A stretch of 25,011 nt of DNA from JALYUA01 sp038329555 (lineage in GTDB: Bacteria > Acidobacteriota > Thermoanaerobaculia > UBA5066 > Gp7-AA6). Under the pieces are notes generated by a model. That model did not search any database, was not told where the DNA came from, and worked only from the letters and a program-made list of their open reading frames with translations. The DNA is taken from assembly GCA_038329555.1 (NCBI GenBank), contig JBBQNC010000021.1, positions 1-25,011 of the forward strand. Direction: 5' to 3'. Position numbers and translations under genes: made by a program. Positions 14,036 to 20,126 of this stretch are shown in pieces; the stretch's first letter is position 1; each line of letters opens with the position of its first letter.

Positions 14036-14872
14036 TCAACGGAGCGCGTCCTCGAGCGCCGCCGACGCGTCCGTCTTCTCGTCGCGGTACTTCACGATCA
14101 CGGGAGTCTGAAGGGACAGCCCCCACTCCTTGCCCGGACCCTCGCGGAGGGCTCGCGCCCCGGGAACGACGACGGCGCCGGCGGGGATCTCGAGCGGGGC
14201 GCCTGACGCCGCCCGGTATTCTAGGCCCCGGACGAGATCGTAGACCGGTGTCGCGCCGGTCAGGATGACGCCCGACGCGAGCACGGCGCCCTCCCGCACG
14301 ATGGCCCCCTCGTAGATACCACAATTTCCTCCGACGAGGACGTCGTCCTCGATCACGACCGGAAGCTGCCCGATCGGCTCGAGGACCCCGCCGATCTGCG
14401 CCGCGGCGGAGATGTGGACGCGCTCGCCGATCTGCGCGCAGGAGCCGACGAGCGCATGCGAATCGATGAGCGTGCCGGCTCCGACCCAGGCTCCGACGTT
14501 GACGTACGCGGGAGGCATGATCGTGACCCCCGGCGCGAGGTAGCACCCGTCGCGCACCGCCGTCCCGCCGGGAACGATGCGCACTCCCGCACGCTCGTCG
14601 AGAGGCTTCAGAGCCATGGTGTCCTTGTCAAAGAAGGGGAAGTCCGACGCGGAGAGAACCCGAACGAGCGCGCTCGTCCGAAACCCGAGCAGGATCCCCT
14701 GCTTGACCCAGGGGTGAACGACCCATCGCCCGTCCACGCGTGTGGCCGCGCGCACCGAGCCGTCGTTCAAACCCGCCTTGAGCTCCTTCAGGAGCGCGCG
14801 CAGCTCATCTTTGCCGTGCGCCTCCGGCGCCGCGGCGGCCGCCTCGATCCTCTCCGCGAGCGGGAGACTCAA
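14036..14872 (-). CDS. dapD: Tetrahydrodipicolinate N-succinyltransferase DapD, 278 aa
   Basis: Adds a succinyl group from succinyl-CoA to tetrahydrodipicolinate, committing the lysine/diaminopimelate pathway to the succinylase branch. The N-terminal helical domain holds DGRWVVHPWVKQGILLGFR, matching the E. coli enzyme; from about residue 95 a left-handed beta-helix of hexapeptide repeats follows (VRIVPGGTAVRDG, IMPPAYVNVGAWVGAGTLIDS, VGSCAQIGERVHIS, IGGVLEP), ending in the usual C-terminal strand (TPVIVKY). Length equals the family norm. The start is a TTG whose last two bases belong to the dapA stop (TTGA overlap), so translation depends on dapA; no in-frame ATG lies near the family N terminus. 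The dispersed hairpin follows the stop. Confidence 0.94.
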   Translation of the reverse strand: MSLPLAERIEAAAAAPEAHGKDELRALLKELKAGLNDGSVRAATRVDGRWVVHPWVKQGILLGFRTSALVRVLSASDFPFFDKDTMALKPLDERAGVRIVPGGTAVRDGCYLAPGVTIMPPAYVNVGAWVGAGTLIDSHALVGSCAQIGERVHISAAAQIGGVLEPIGQLPVVIEDDVLVGGNCGIYEGAIVREGAVLASGVILTGATPVYDLVRGLEYRAASGAPLEIPAGAVVVPGARALREGPGKEWGLSLQTPVIVKYRDEKTDASAALEDALR

Positions 14873-15789
14873 CGCCGGGCCCCGGGACGCCTGGGAAGCA
14901 GCTTCATCCCGGCGAGGAGCGTCTCGATCCGCTTGCGCGTTTCATCGCGGACGGGAGCGAGCGGCAGGCGCACGGTCGCTCCACACTTCTTCATGAGCGC
15001 CAGCGCGGCCTTCGTCGGACCCGGGCTCGACTCCCAGAAGTTCATTTCCATGAGCGGAAGCCAACGCGTCTGGAGCTTGCGGGCGGGCGCGCCTTCCCCG
15101 TTGCGGGCCGCCTTCACGAGGGCGCTCATCTCTCCCGGAATCTCGTTGGCCGCGACGGAGATCAACCCGCGCCCTCCGAGCGCGATCAGGGCGAGCGCCG
15201 TGGCGTCGTATCCGGAGTAGACGGCGAAGTCGGAAGGGAGAAGCGTCATCAGGCGCGCGATCTTGCCGAAGTTCGTCGAGGCCTCCTTGATGCCCACGAC
15301 GTTCGGAATCTCCGCGAGCCGGAGGATGGTCTCCACGTCGAGATCGGATCCCGTTCGCCCCGGGACGTTGTGGACGATGATCGGCAGCTTGGAGGCGTCG
15401 GAGATCGCGGAGTAATGGCGAAACAGTCCTTCCGCGGTCGGCGTGTTGAACATCGGCGAGACGGAGAGGATGCCGTCCGCGCCGGCCGCCTCCGCATCGC
15501 GGGCCCAGAAGACCGCCTTCGCGGTGTGATTCCCGCCCGCGCCCGCGATCACCGGCACGCGGCCGCGCGCCGCGAGGACCACGGCGGCGGTGACGGCCTT
15601 GCGTTCGTCGCCCGAAAGCGTCGCCGACTCGCCCGTCGTCCCGCACGGCACGAGGAAATCGATGCCTTCCGCAATCTGCCAGTCGACCAGCCGTTCGATC
15701 GCTCCGAAGTCGATCCGTCCCCGATCGTCGAACGGCGTGACGAGCGCGGTTCCGCAGCCGCTCCAGTCGACGCGCCTCACTCCCTTCAC
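14869..15789 (-). CDS. dapA: Dihydrodipicolinate synthase-type aldolase DapA, 306 aa, with altered active site
   Basis: By family and operon, condenses pyruvate with aspartate semialdehyde, the first lysine-branch step. The TIM-barrel marks are there: TALVTPF, the pyruvate loop CGTTGESATLS (T51, T52), NVPGRTG and the Schiff-base lysine K168 in GIKEAS. However, both tyrosines of the catalytic triad are replaced: E. coli Y107 aligns with F114 (PMFNTP for PYYNRP) and Y133 with H140 (VHNVPGRT for LYNVPSRT). It might be a divergent synthase or another enzyme of the DapA/NanA superfamily; the TTGA overlap with dapD favours a lysine role. The GTG start is supported by an AAGGAGG site 5 nt upstream. 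Confidence 0.88.
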   Translation of the reverse strand: MKGVRRVDWSGCGTALVTPFDDRGRIDFGAIERLVDWQIAEGIDFLVPCGTTGESATLSGDERKAVTAAVVLAARGRVPVIAGAGGNHTAKAVFWARDAEAAGADGILSVSPMFNTPTAEGLFRHYSAISDASKLPIIVHNVPGRTGSDLDVETILRLAEIPNVVGIKEASTNFGKIARLMTLLPSDFAVYSGYDATALALIALGGRGLISVAANEIPGEMSALVKAARNGEGAPARKLQTRWLPLMEMNFWESSPGPTKAALALMKKCGATVRLPLAPVRDETRKRIETLLAGMKLLPRRPGARR

Positions 15790-15821
15790 GAAGCCTCCTT
15801 TCCGATCTCGGCGAGCAGATC

Positions 15822-15827
15822 AGCGTA
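15822..15827 (-). promoter_or_regulatory. Candidate -10 element (TACGCT) for dapA-dapD
   Basis: TACGCT on the minus strand lies 32 nt before the GTG of dapA, leaving a leader of about 25 nt with the strong AAGGAGG site. No -35 match was found. Confidence 0.3.
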
Positions 15828-15849
15828 TTCGAGGACGCCGATGCGTCCG

Positions 15850-15890
15850 GGGCTTCGCTCCCCGCCCGGACCGTTTCCGAAGCGAAGCCC
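15850..15890. repeat. Inverted repeat in the dapA upstream region
   Basis: GGGCTTCGCT (15850-15859) and AGCGAAGCCC (15881-15890) are perfect 10-bp inverted arms with a 21-nt spacer. They lie in the 263-bp divergent region between dapA and the zinc-ribbon gene, upstream of the putative dapA promoter box. An operator or a remnant of a dispersed palindrome are both possible. Confidence 0.45.
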
Positions 15891-16034
15891 GCGCGGCTCC
15901 GGGCACGATCGACGAGCCCGGCAACGCGGAGGGCCGTTCCGGCGAAGCGGATTCGGCGCGGCACGCCGGTCAGGCCCATGGGGATTTGGCATCGAGCCGG
16001 CAGCATAACGGAGGCGGACCCGGCCGAAAGATTC

Positions 16035-16040
16035 TATGAT
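16035..16040 (+). promoter_or_regulatory. Candidate -10 element (TATGAT)
   Basis: TATGAT (5 of 6 to consensus) ends 12 nt before the GTG at 16053, so the leader is about 5 nt. Confidence 0.5.
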
Positions 16041-16052
16041 GCCGGCACCGCT

Positions 16053-16403
16053 GTGAGCTCCCACTCGGATTCCGCCGGACCGGTTTGCCCGCGCTGCGGA
16101 CGCCGGATTGCGGCGTGGCGCCTCGAGCATTGCGTCTATTGCGGGGCGGTCTTTCCGCCGGATTTCAAGGAAGGCTTCGCGGAACCGGAGTCCTTGAAGT
16201 GGGTCGAACGACCGCCGATCCCGACCGACGCGGCGCGGCAGCTCGAAATGCTCCGGGTCGTAGAGCTCAACCGGGGAGAGCGCCGCCGGTTCTCTCCCCG
16301 CAATCTCTTCGTCCTGCTCTCCGTCCCCGTTCTCCTCGTCCTCTTCTACGTCATTTACCGGATGGGGTACGCCCTGTGGAACGTTCTGAAGCATTCCCCC
16401 TGA
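16053..16403 (+). CDS. Zinc-ribbon protein with C-terminal membrane anchor, 116 aa
   Basis: The N terminus carries a zinc ribbon with CxxC pairs C12-P-R-C15 and C27-V-Y-C30, a linker rich in Pro and charged residues, and one membrane helix near the C terminus (about residues 84-103, NLFVLLSVPVLLVLFYVIY). The ribbon is therefore cytoplasmic if the positive residues before the helix (RGERRRF) stay inside. Function unknown; tail-anchored zinc ribbons occur in many bacteria without a fixed role. The GTG start is preferred to an ATG at 15978, because the latter lies upstream of the TATGAT box and adds a segment without pattern. Confidence 0.7.
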   Translation: MSSHSDSAGPVCPRCGRRIAAWRLEHCVYCGAVFPPDFKEGFAEPESLKWVERPPIPTDAARQLEMLRVVELNRGERRRFSPRNLFVLLSVPVLLVLFYVIYRMGYALWNVLKHSP

Positions 16404-16413
16404 AAGGAAAAAC

Positions 16414-16446
16414 GGACGGGCGGGAGAGCGATGGCGCCCCCCGTCC
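16414..16446. terminator. Hairpin between convergent genes
   Basis: GGACGGG (16414-16420) pairs with CCCGTCC (16440-16446), with a GC-rich loop that can pair further. It lies between the end of the zinc-ribbon gene (plus) and the end of the Lmo0937-like gene (minus), and could terminate both. AAAGGAAAAA precedes it, which would give a U-rich run for the minus-strand transcript. Confidence 0.45.
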
Positions 16447-16493
16447 GTCCGCGTCCGAAACCTGCGAGACCTACCAGACCAGGTAGAGCCGGC

Positions 16494-16643
16494 TCAAACG
16501 ACCCGGCGACCCTGGATCAGCCGGATGATCAACACCACGACCGCGATCACCAAGAGGATGTGGATGAATCCGCCGATCGTGTAGCCCGAGACGAGGCCCA
16601 AGAGCCAGAGAATCAACAGGATCACAAAGATGGTCCAAAGCAT
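16494..16643 (-). CDS. Lmo0937-family (DUF5670-like) small membrane protein, 49 aa
   Basis: Two short hydrophobic helices (MLWTIFVILLILWLLGLV and IHILLVIAVVVLIIRLIQ) joined by SGYTIGGF, ending in the basic GRRVV. This pattern, including the opening MLWTI and the G-x-x-IH-LL-VI-ahead-of-second-helix order, is that of the Lmo0937 family of tiny membrane proteins, whose function is not established. A GAGGAGG ribosome site lies about 10 nt before the ATG, which supports real translation. It is monocistronic and convergent with the zinc-ribbon gene. Confidence 0.82.
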   Translation of the reverse strand: MLWTIFVILLILWLLGLVSGYTIGGFIHILLVIAVVVLIIRLIQGRRVV

Positions 16644-16737
16644 GATGAGTTTCCCCTCCTCGTTAGAAGTGGGCCACGCGCCTCACTTGCGGCCAGTGAG
16701 AGCGAAGGTCGTGCCAAGCCGGCTCGGCGGACCGGCA

Positions 16738-16743
16738 TACGAT
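16738..16743 (+). promoter_or_regulatory. Candidate -10 element (TACGAT)
   Basis: TACGAT, within CATACGAT, ends 6 nt before the GTG at 16750. The same octamer CATACGAT recurs on the minus strand upstream of the small histidine kinase gene. Confidence 0.45.
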
Positions 16744-16749
16744 GCCCGC

Positions 16750-17205
16750 GTGGACCTGGTTTTGAAGAACCCCGCCGAGCTCGCCGCCCGGCTGGATCTC
16801 GCTCGGGGCGACCGGCTTCTCCTGGTCGACGTGCCCGAGCCGCTGGCGGCGCTGGCGATCGAAGCCCGCGGCGGGCGGTCCGAGACCCGGCTGGCGGAGG
16901 GCCGCCGGATCCGCGCGATCAAGGACTCCTACGACGCGATCCTGGTCTGGCGGGAGGATCGGGTCGGCTCTCATGCCGTTCTGGACGCGCTCGTCAAGCG
17001 GCTCGACCCGCACGGGATTCTCTGGGGAGTCGTCGCACTGAAGAAGGTGATGGGGCTGGAGACGCCGGCGGCGCACCGGCTCGAAGCGGGAGACCTCGAT
17101 CGCGCGTTCGCTCCGAGCGGGCTCGTGCGCGACCGCGAGGTGCGCGTGACCCCGTGGCACGTCGCGCATCGCTTTGCGAGGCCGGATCAGAAGGCAAAAG
17201 GCTGA
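16750..17205 (+). CDS. DUF3052-like protein, 151 aa
   Basis: A single alpha/beta domain: RGDRLLLVDVPEPL near the N terminus, a central strand DAILVWRED, a long helix, then LDPHGILWGVVALKK and a C-terminal VRVTPWHVAHRFARP. The order and the phrase 'pH-GILWG-KK' resemble the DUF3052 family, a small Rossmann-like domain of unknown function. The GTG start at 16750 follows the TACGAT box directly; an in-frame ATG 120 nt upstream would run antisense to the start of the Lmo0937-like gene and was rejected. No membrane segment or signal peptide is seen. Family assignment is from memory and moderate. Confidence 0.65.
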   Translation: MDLVLKNPAELAARLDLARGDRLLLVDVPEPLAALAIEARGGRSETRLAEGRRIRAIKDSYDAILVWREDRVGSHAVLDALVKRLDPHGILWGVVALKKVMGLETPAAHRLEAGDLDRAFAPSGLVRDREVRVTPWHVAHRFARPDQKAKG

Positions 17206-17251
17206 AAGCGGGAGCGAGAACCTTCGCGACCTCCGCATCCTACGATCCGCC

Positions 17252-17301
17252 CGATTCCCAGATCACCCGAGCGCCAGATTGATCACCCGATCACCCGATT
17301 C
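17252..17301. repeat. Octamer tandem repeat, copy 2 (GATCACCC type)
   Basis: Shares its opening, octamers and closing CGATTC with copy 1 at 5280-5337, but has one octamer fewer and a few substitutions. Like copy 1 it lies between convergent gene ends (17205 plus, 17316 minus). Confidence 0.6.
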
Positions 17302-17315
17302 GTCCAGTCGCTTCT

Positions 17316-17642
17316 CTACTCCACGTACGGGAAGAAACGCCCCTCGACCAGGAAGAACCGCCCGCTCGCGACCGTCAGCTGGCACCGCGTGACCTCGAGC
17401 GTCGAGTTCAGCGAAACACCCGGAGCGGTCACCGTGATCGGGTACATCAGCCCGACCTTCAGCGAGCCGTCGAACTCGAACTTGACTCCCGTCGGGGTGA
17501 CGTCAATGACGCGGCGCGCCCTCTCCCACCGGATCTTGATCTCGTACTCTTCCGGGGAGAGTCGATGAGGCGGTCTCACGGATCCAGAGCTTCGCGGGGC
17601 TTTTGGGGCCGGGCGGGGCGGATCGCTGTTCCTGTCCGTCAT
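17316..17642 (-). CDS. PilZ-domain protein, probable c-di-GMP receptor, 108 aa
   Basis: After a Pro-rich, probably disordered N terminus (residues 1-22) the protein carries both PilZ ligand motifs: RxxxR as R23-P-P-H-R27, and D47-V-T-P-T-G52, which matches [D/N]xSxxG with Thr for Ser. A beta-barrel sequence follows (VKFEFDG, YPITV, STLEVTRCQL, FFLVEGRFF). PilZ domains bind cyclic di-GMP and relay it to partner proteins; here it stands alone, so the output partner is unknown. It lies just downstream of the basic coiled-coil gene (44-nt gap) and near the kinase cluster. GATACT or TAGGAT about 30 nt upstream could be its -10. Confidence 0.78.
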   Translation of the reverse strand: MTDRNSDPPRPAPKAPRSSGSVRPPHRLSPEEYEIKIRWERARRVIDVTPTGVKFEFDGSLKVGLMYPITVTAPGVSLNSTLEVTRCQLTVASGRFFLVEGRFFPYVE

Positions 17643-17686
17643 CGCGATTCGGGTTTCTCCAATGGGGTTGAAAGTATCCTAGCCTC

Positions 17687-18088
17687 TCAGCGCTTCGCCG
17701 CAAGCGACGACGCGAGTCGAATCGCGGGCTTCATTCCCTCTTTTTCCCGAACGCTCCGGACCCGCGCCTTTTCGGCGGGCTTCAATCCGCGCACGAGACC
17801 CATGTACCGGCCCTGGAGCCGCCGGAGGGCGCGCACTTGGGGCGACATCTTGCGCTGGCGGCGAGCCGGTGCGGAGCCTGCCGAACCGGAGGCGCGGCGT
17901 CCCCGGCGCGTTCCCGCCGAGCCCCGGCCGCCGGAAAGACTCTCGAGCGACGCGAGCCGCTCGCGAAGCGTGCGGATCTCCTGATCGCGATTGCGCAGAG
18001 CCTGAGCGATCTGAGACGCGCGCAGCTTGCCCTGGGACATCAATGTCCGAAGTACATAGTGAGCTTGATCGGGTGTCATGTTCTTCAT
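17687..18088 (-). CDS. Basic coiled-coil protein of unknown function, 133 aa
   Basis: Three parts are visible. Residues 1-52 are helical and end in a likely coiled coil (QALRNRDQEIRTLRERLASLE). Residues 53-79 are an Arg/Gly/Ser/Ala-rich linker with RRGRR and ARRQRK. Residues 80-133 form a compact basic helical segment (MSPQVRALRRLQGRYMGLVRGL ... EKEGMKPAIRLASSL). The strongly positive charge and oligomerisation segment suggest a nucleic-acid-binding, possibly nucleoid, protein, but no family was recognised. The ATG at 18088 has GAGG 7 nt upstream; a second ATG lies three codons on. It reads the same way as the PilZ gene and may share its transcript. Confidence 0.7.
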   Translation of the reverse strand: MKNMTPDQAHYVLRTLMSQGKLRASQIAQALRNRDQEIRTLRERLASLESLSGGRGSAGTRRGRRASGSAGSAPARRQRKMSPQVRALRRLQGRYMGLVRGLKPAEKARVRSVREKEGMKPAIRLASSLAAKR

Positions 18089-18165
18089 TGTCGACCTCTG
18101 TTCATAGTGACTTCGCGGAAGCGCGAGACGCGCGAGTTTACAACAAGGATTCCCCGGTCTCCCCG

Positions 18166-19404
18166 TCAGCGCCGCCGCGTCGCCGCCTTTGGCACCCGCG
18201 CCGCCGCCTTCTTCTTCGACGCCCGAGCCCCTCGCTCGACGCTCGGCAGCAACTCCTGCACGACTTCGGGCCGAATGGTCTTGCCCTCGGTCATCACGTA
18301 GGCCCGGTGCACCACATTGCGCAACTCGCGCACATTGCCGGGCCAGCCATAGGACTGCAGAAGCTCGATCGCGTGAGGCTCCCATCCTATGACTCCCGCT
18401 CTCTCCTGTTCCTCGATCAGCTTTCGGAAGTGCTCCGCGAGCAGCGGGATGTCATCCTGCCGTTCGGCGAGGCTCGGAAGCGACAACGGGAAAACGTTCA
18501 ATCGATAGTAAAGGTCCTCGCGCAGTTTTCCTTCCTTGATGGCCTCGCGGGGATCGCGATTCGTCGCCGAAATGAGACGCACGTCGACCTTCAACTCCTG
18601 GGAGCCGCCGACGCGCCGGAGCGTCTTGTCCTCGAGCACGCGAAGCAGCTTCACCTGCAGCTCGGCGCCCATTTCGGTGATCTCGTCCAGAAAGAGCGTG
18701 CCTCCCATCGCCTCCTCGAAGTAGCCCAGGCGGCGCTTCTCCGCTCCCGTGAAGGAGCCGCGCTCGTGCCCAAACAGCTCGCTCTCGATCAGGGTCGGCG
18801 AGATCGCCCCGCAGTTGAACGCGACGAACGGCTTTCCCGCGCGGCGCGAGAGGCGGTGGATCGTGCGTGCGGCGACTTCCTTGCCGCTGCCCGAGGCGCC
18901 CGTGATGAGAACCGGCGCGTTCGAACGGGCGACCCGGCGGATGACGTCGAAGATCCGCGACATCGGCTCCGAGCGTCCGACGAGATCGCCCAGCCGGCCG
19001 GTCTCCTGCAGCTCGGCTCGAAGCGTCTCGACCTCCGTCTCCAACCGCCGGCGATCGGCGAGGCGGTTGAAGACGACCTCGAGCTGGGCGGGCCGCAGCG
19101 GCTTCAGCAGATAGTCGAACGCTCCGGCGCGGAGCGCTTCGATGGCATTGTCGATCGAGCCCTGCCCCGTGATCACGATTCCCTCCCGATCGGGATCGCT
19201 CTCCCGGGCGAGGCGCAGGATCTCGATGCCGTCGCCATCCGGCAGGTGGATGTCGACGATCAGGATGCGGGGATCGATTTCACCGAGCGCCTTCGCAGCC
19301 TCCTTGGCCGTGCCGACACAATGGGGATCGCCGCCCAGGTCCTTGATCGATTCCTCGAGGCCTTTGCGAGTGGCGAGATCGTCTTCGACGATGAGGACTT
19401 TCAA
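18166..19404 (-). CDS. NtrC-type sigma-54 activator lacking a helix-turn-helix, with basic tail, 412 aa
   Basis: A response regulator with an N-terminal receiver (phosphoryl Asp D51 in LIVDIHLPDGDG, K101 in LLKPLRP) and a sigma-54-interacting AAA+ domain: Walker A GASGSGKE (169-176), the sigma-54 loop GSFTGA (216-221, a variant of GAFTGA), Walker B TLFLDE (236-241), and the YGWPGNVRELRN segment. After residue 375 the usual Fis-type DNA-binding domain is missing; the protein ends in a 20-residue tail rich in Lys, Ala and Arg. It may act from solution, like FleQ/FlrC variants without DNA binding, or use the tail to touch DNA. The start is a TTG with GGAGG 7 nt upstream, and it overlaps the stop of the kinase gene (TTGA). 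Confidence 0.92.
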   Translation of the reverse strand: MKVLIVEDDLATRKGLEESIKDLGGDPHCVGTAKEAAKALGEIDPRILIVDIHLPDGDGIEILRLARESDPDREGIVITGQGSIDNAIEALRAGAFDYLLKPLRPAQLEVVFNRLADRRRLETEVETLRAELQETGRLGDLVGRSEPMSRIFDVIRRVARSNAPVLITGASGSGKEVAARTIHRLSRRAGKPFVAFNCGAISPTLIESELFGHERGSFTGAEKRRLGYFEEAMGGTLFLDEITEMGAELQVKLLRVLEDKTLRRVGGSQELKVDVRLISATNRDPREAIKEGKLREDLYYRLNVFPLSLPSLAERQDDIPLLAEHFRKLIEEQERAGVIGWEPHAIELLQSYGWPGNVRELRNVVHRAYVMTEGKTIRPEVVQELLPSVERGARASKKKAAARVPKAATRRR

Positions 19405-20021
19405 GACGGAACCTCCGGAAGATCGATGGTGGCGACGACGCGACCCTGATTCTGCTCGAGGCGAACGGTACCGCCCGCGTCCGCGGCGAGAACCCTCGCG
19501 CGCGCCAGCCCCATTCCCCAATTCTTTCCGAGGCGCGCGGACTTCGGGGAAAAGAGCCCTTCCACGTTCGCGGGAAGCTCGCCGGGGTTCTCGACGCGCG
19601 CGCGAATGCGCGTTCCGTCCCGCTCGAGATGTACGGTGACGGTCGCGGCCCCGGCCGCCTCGACGGCGTTCATGACGAGCGACCCGATGGCTGAGGCGAT
19701 TCCTCCGGGATCGGCGTGGATCCGGGAGCCGGTCGCTCCTTCGACCGTCACTCCCGGATGGGCGTCCGCGGCCCTGCGCACGAGGGAATCGAAGTCGACG
19801 TCCTCCGGGAGCTGCGGTTCCTCGAGGAGAAAGTCCCGCCCGAGGTCGAACAGATCGAACGCCTTGCCGAGCTCCGCACGGGCCACCGCGAGGGATTCCG
19901 CCGGGTCACCCCCCCGGCGAGCCCGCCGGTCGGCGCCCTCGAGATGGAGCGACACGGCCGACAGCGGGGTGGCCAGGTCGTGGAAGAATCGCTTGAGAAA
20001 ATCGCGGCGGGCAGCGCCCAT
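19401..20021 (-). CDS. Small cytoplasmic sensor histidine kinase, 206 aa
   Basis: Begins directly with a dimerisation/phosphoacceptor segment (RRDFLKRFFHDLATPLSAV, H14), then a short HATPase domain with the N box at GSLVMNAVEAA (N118), a degenerate G1 box (VENPGE for DxGxG) and G2 GMGLARARVLAADAGG (169-184). There is no sensor domain and no membrane segment, so the input must come through a partner. It is overlapped by the NtrC-type gene and is its likely phosphodonor. The start is uncertain: 20021 has GGGAG 4 nt upstream; in-frame ATG 20054 has its AGAGG too close, and GTG 20099 lies upstream of the putative promoter. Confidence 0.82.
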   Translation of the reverse strand: MGAARRDFLKRFFHDLATPLSAVSLHLEGADRRARRGGDPAESLAVARAELGKAFDLFDLGRDFLLEEPQLPEDVDFDSLVRRAADAHPGVTVEGATGSRIHADPGGIASAIGSLVMNAVEAAGAATVTVHLERDGTRIRARVENPGELPANVEGLFSPKSARLGKNWGMGLARARVLAADAGGTVRLEQNQGRVVATIDLPEVPS

Positions 20022-20087
20022 TCCGCTCCCGTTATTTTGCGACAAGGTGGGCATCCTCTTTGCTTGAGACTCGAACCCAAGCTCCGC

Positions 20088-20093
20088 ATCGTA
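20088..20093 (-). promoter_or_regulatory. Candidate -10 element (TACGAT) for the small kinase / NtrC pair
   Basis: TACGAT in the octamer CATACGAT on the minus strand. The complementary strand reads ATCGTATGAC here, so a plus-strand TATGAC box for the hybrid kinase at 20127 would overlap it; the two divergent promoters may compete. Confidence 0.3.
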
Positions 20094-20126
20094 TGACACT
20101 CTGACGGCGGGCTGGAACGCTCCTCG

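Noticed and set aside
15786..16001. A minus-strand frame ending in VLEYADLLAEIGKEAS whose stop overlaps the dapA start
   Set aside because: The end looks gene-like and the GTGA overlap is tempting, but the rest is Arg/Pro/Gly-rich, lies opposite the other gene's promoter and matches no family. A degraded gene remains possible.
5280..17301. Tandem repeats as a CRISPR array
   Set aside because: Units are 7-8 bp with no unique spacers between them and no cas genes are present.
20054..20099. Longer N termini (ATG 20054, GTG 20099) for the small kinase
   Set aside because: The ribosome site is too close to 20054, and 20099 lies upstream of the putative promoter box; neither adds a recognisable domain. 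Not fully excluded.
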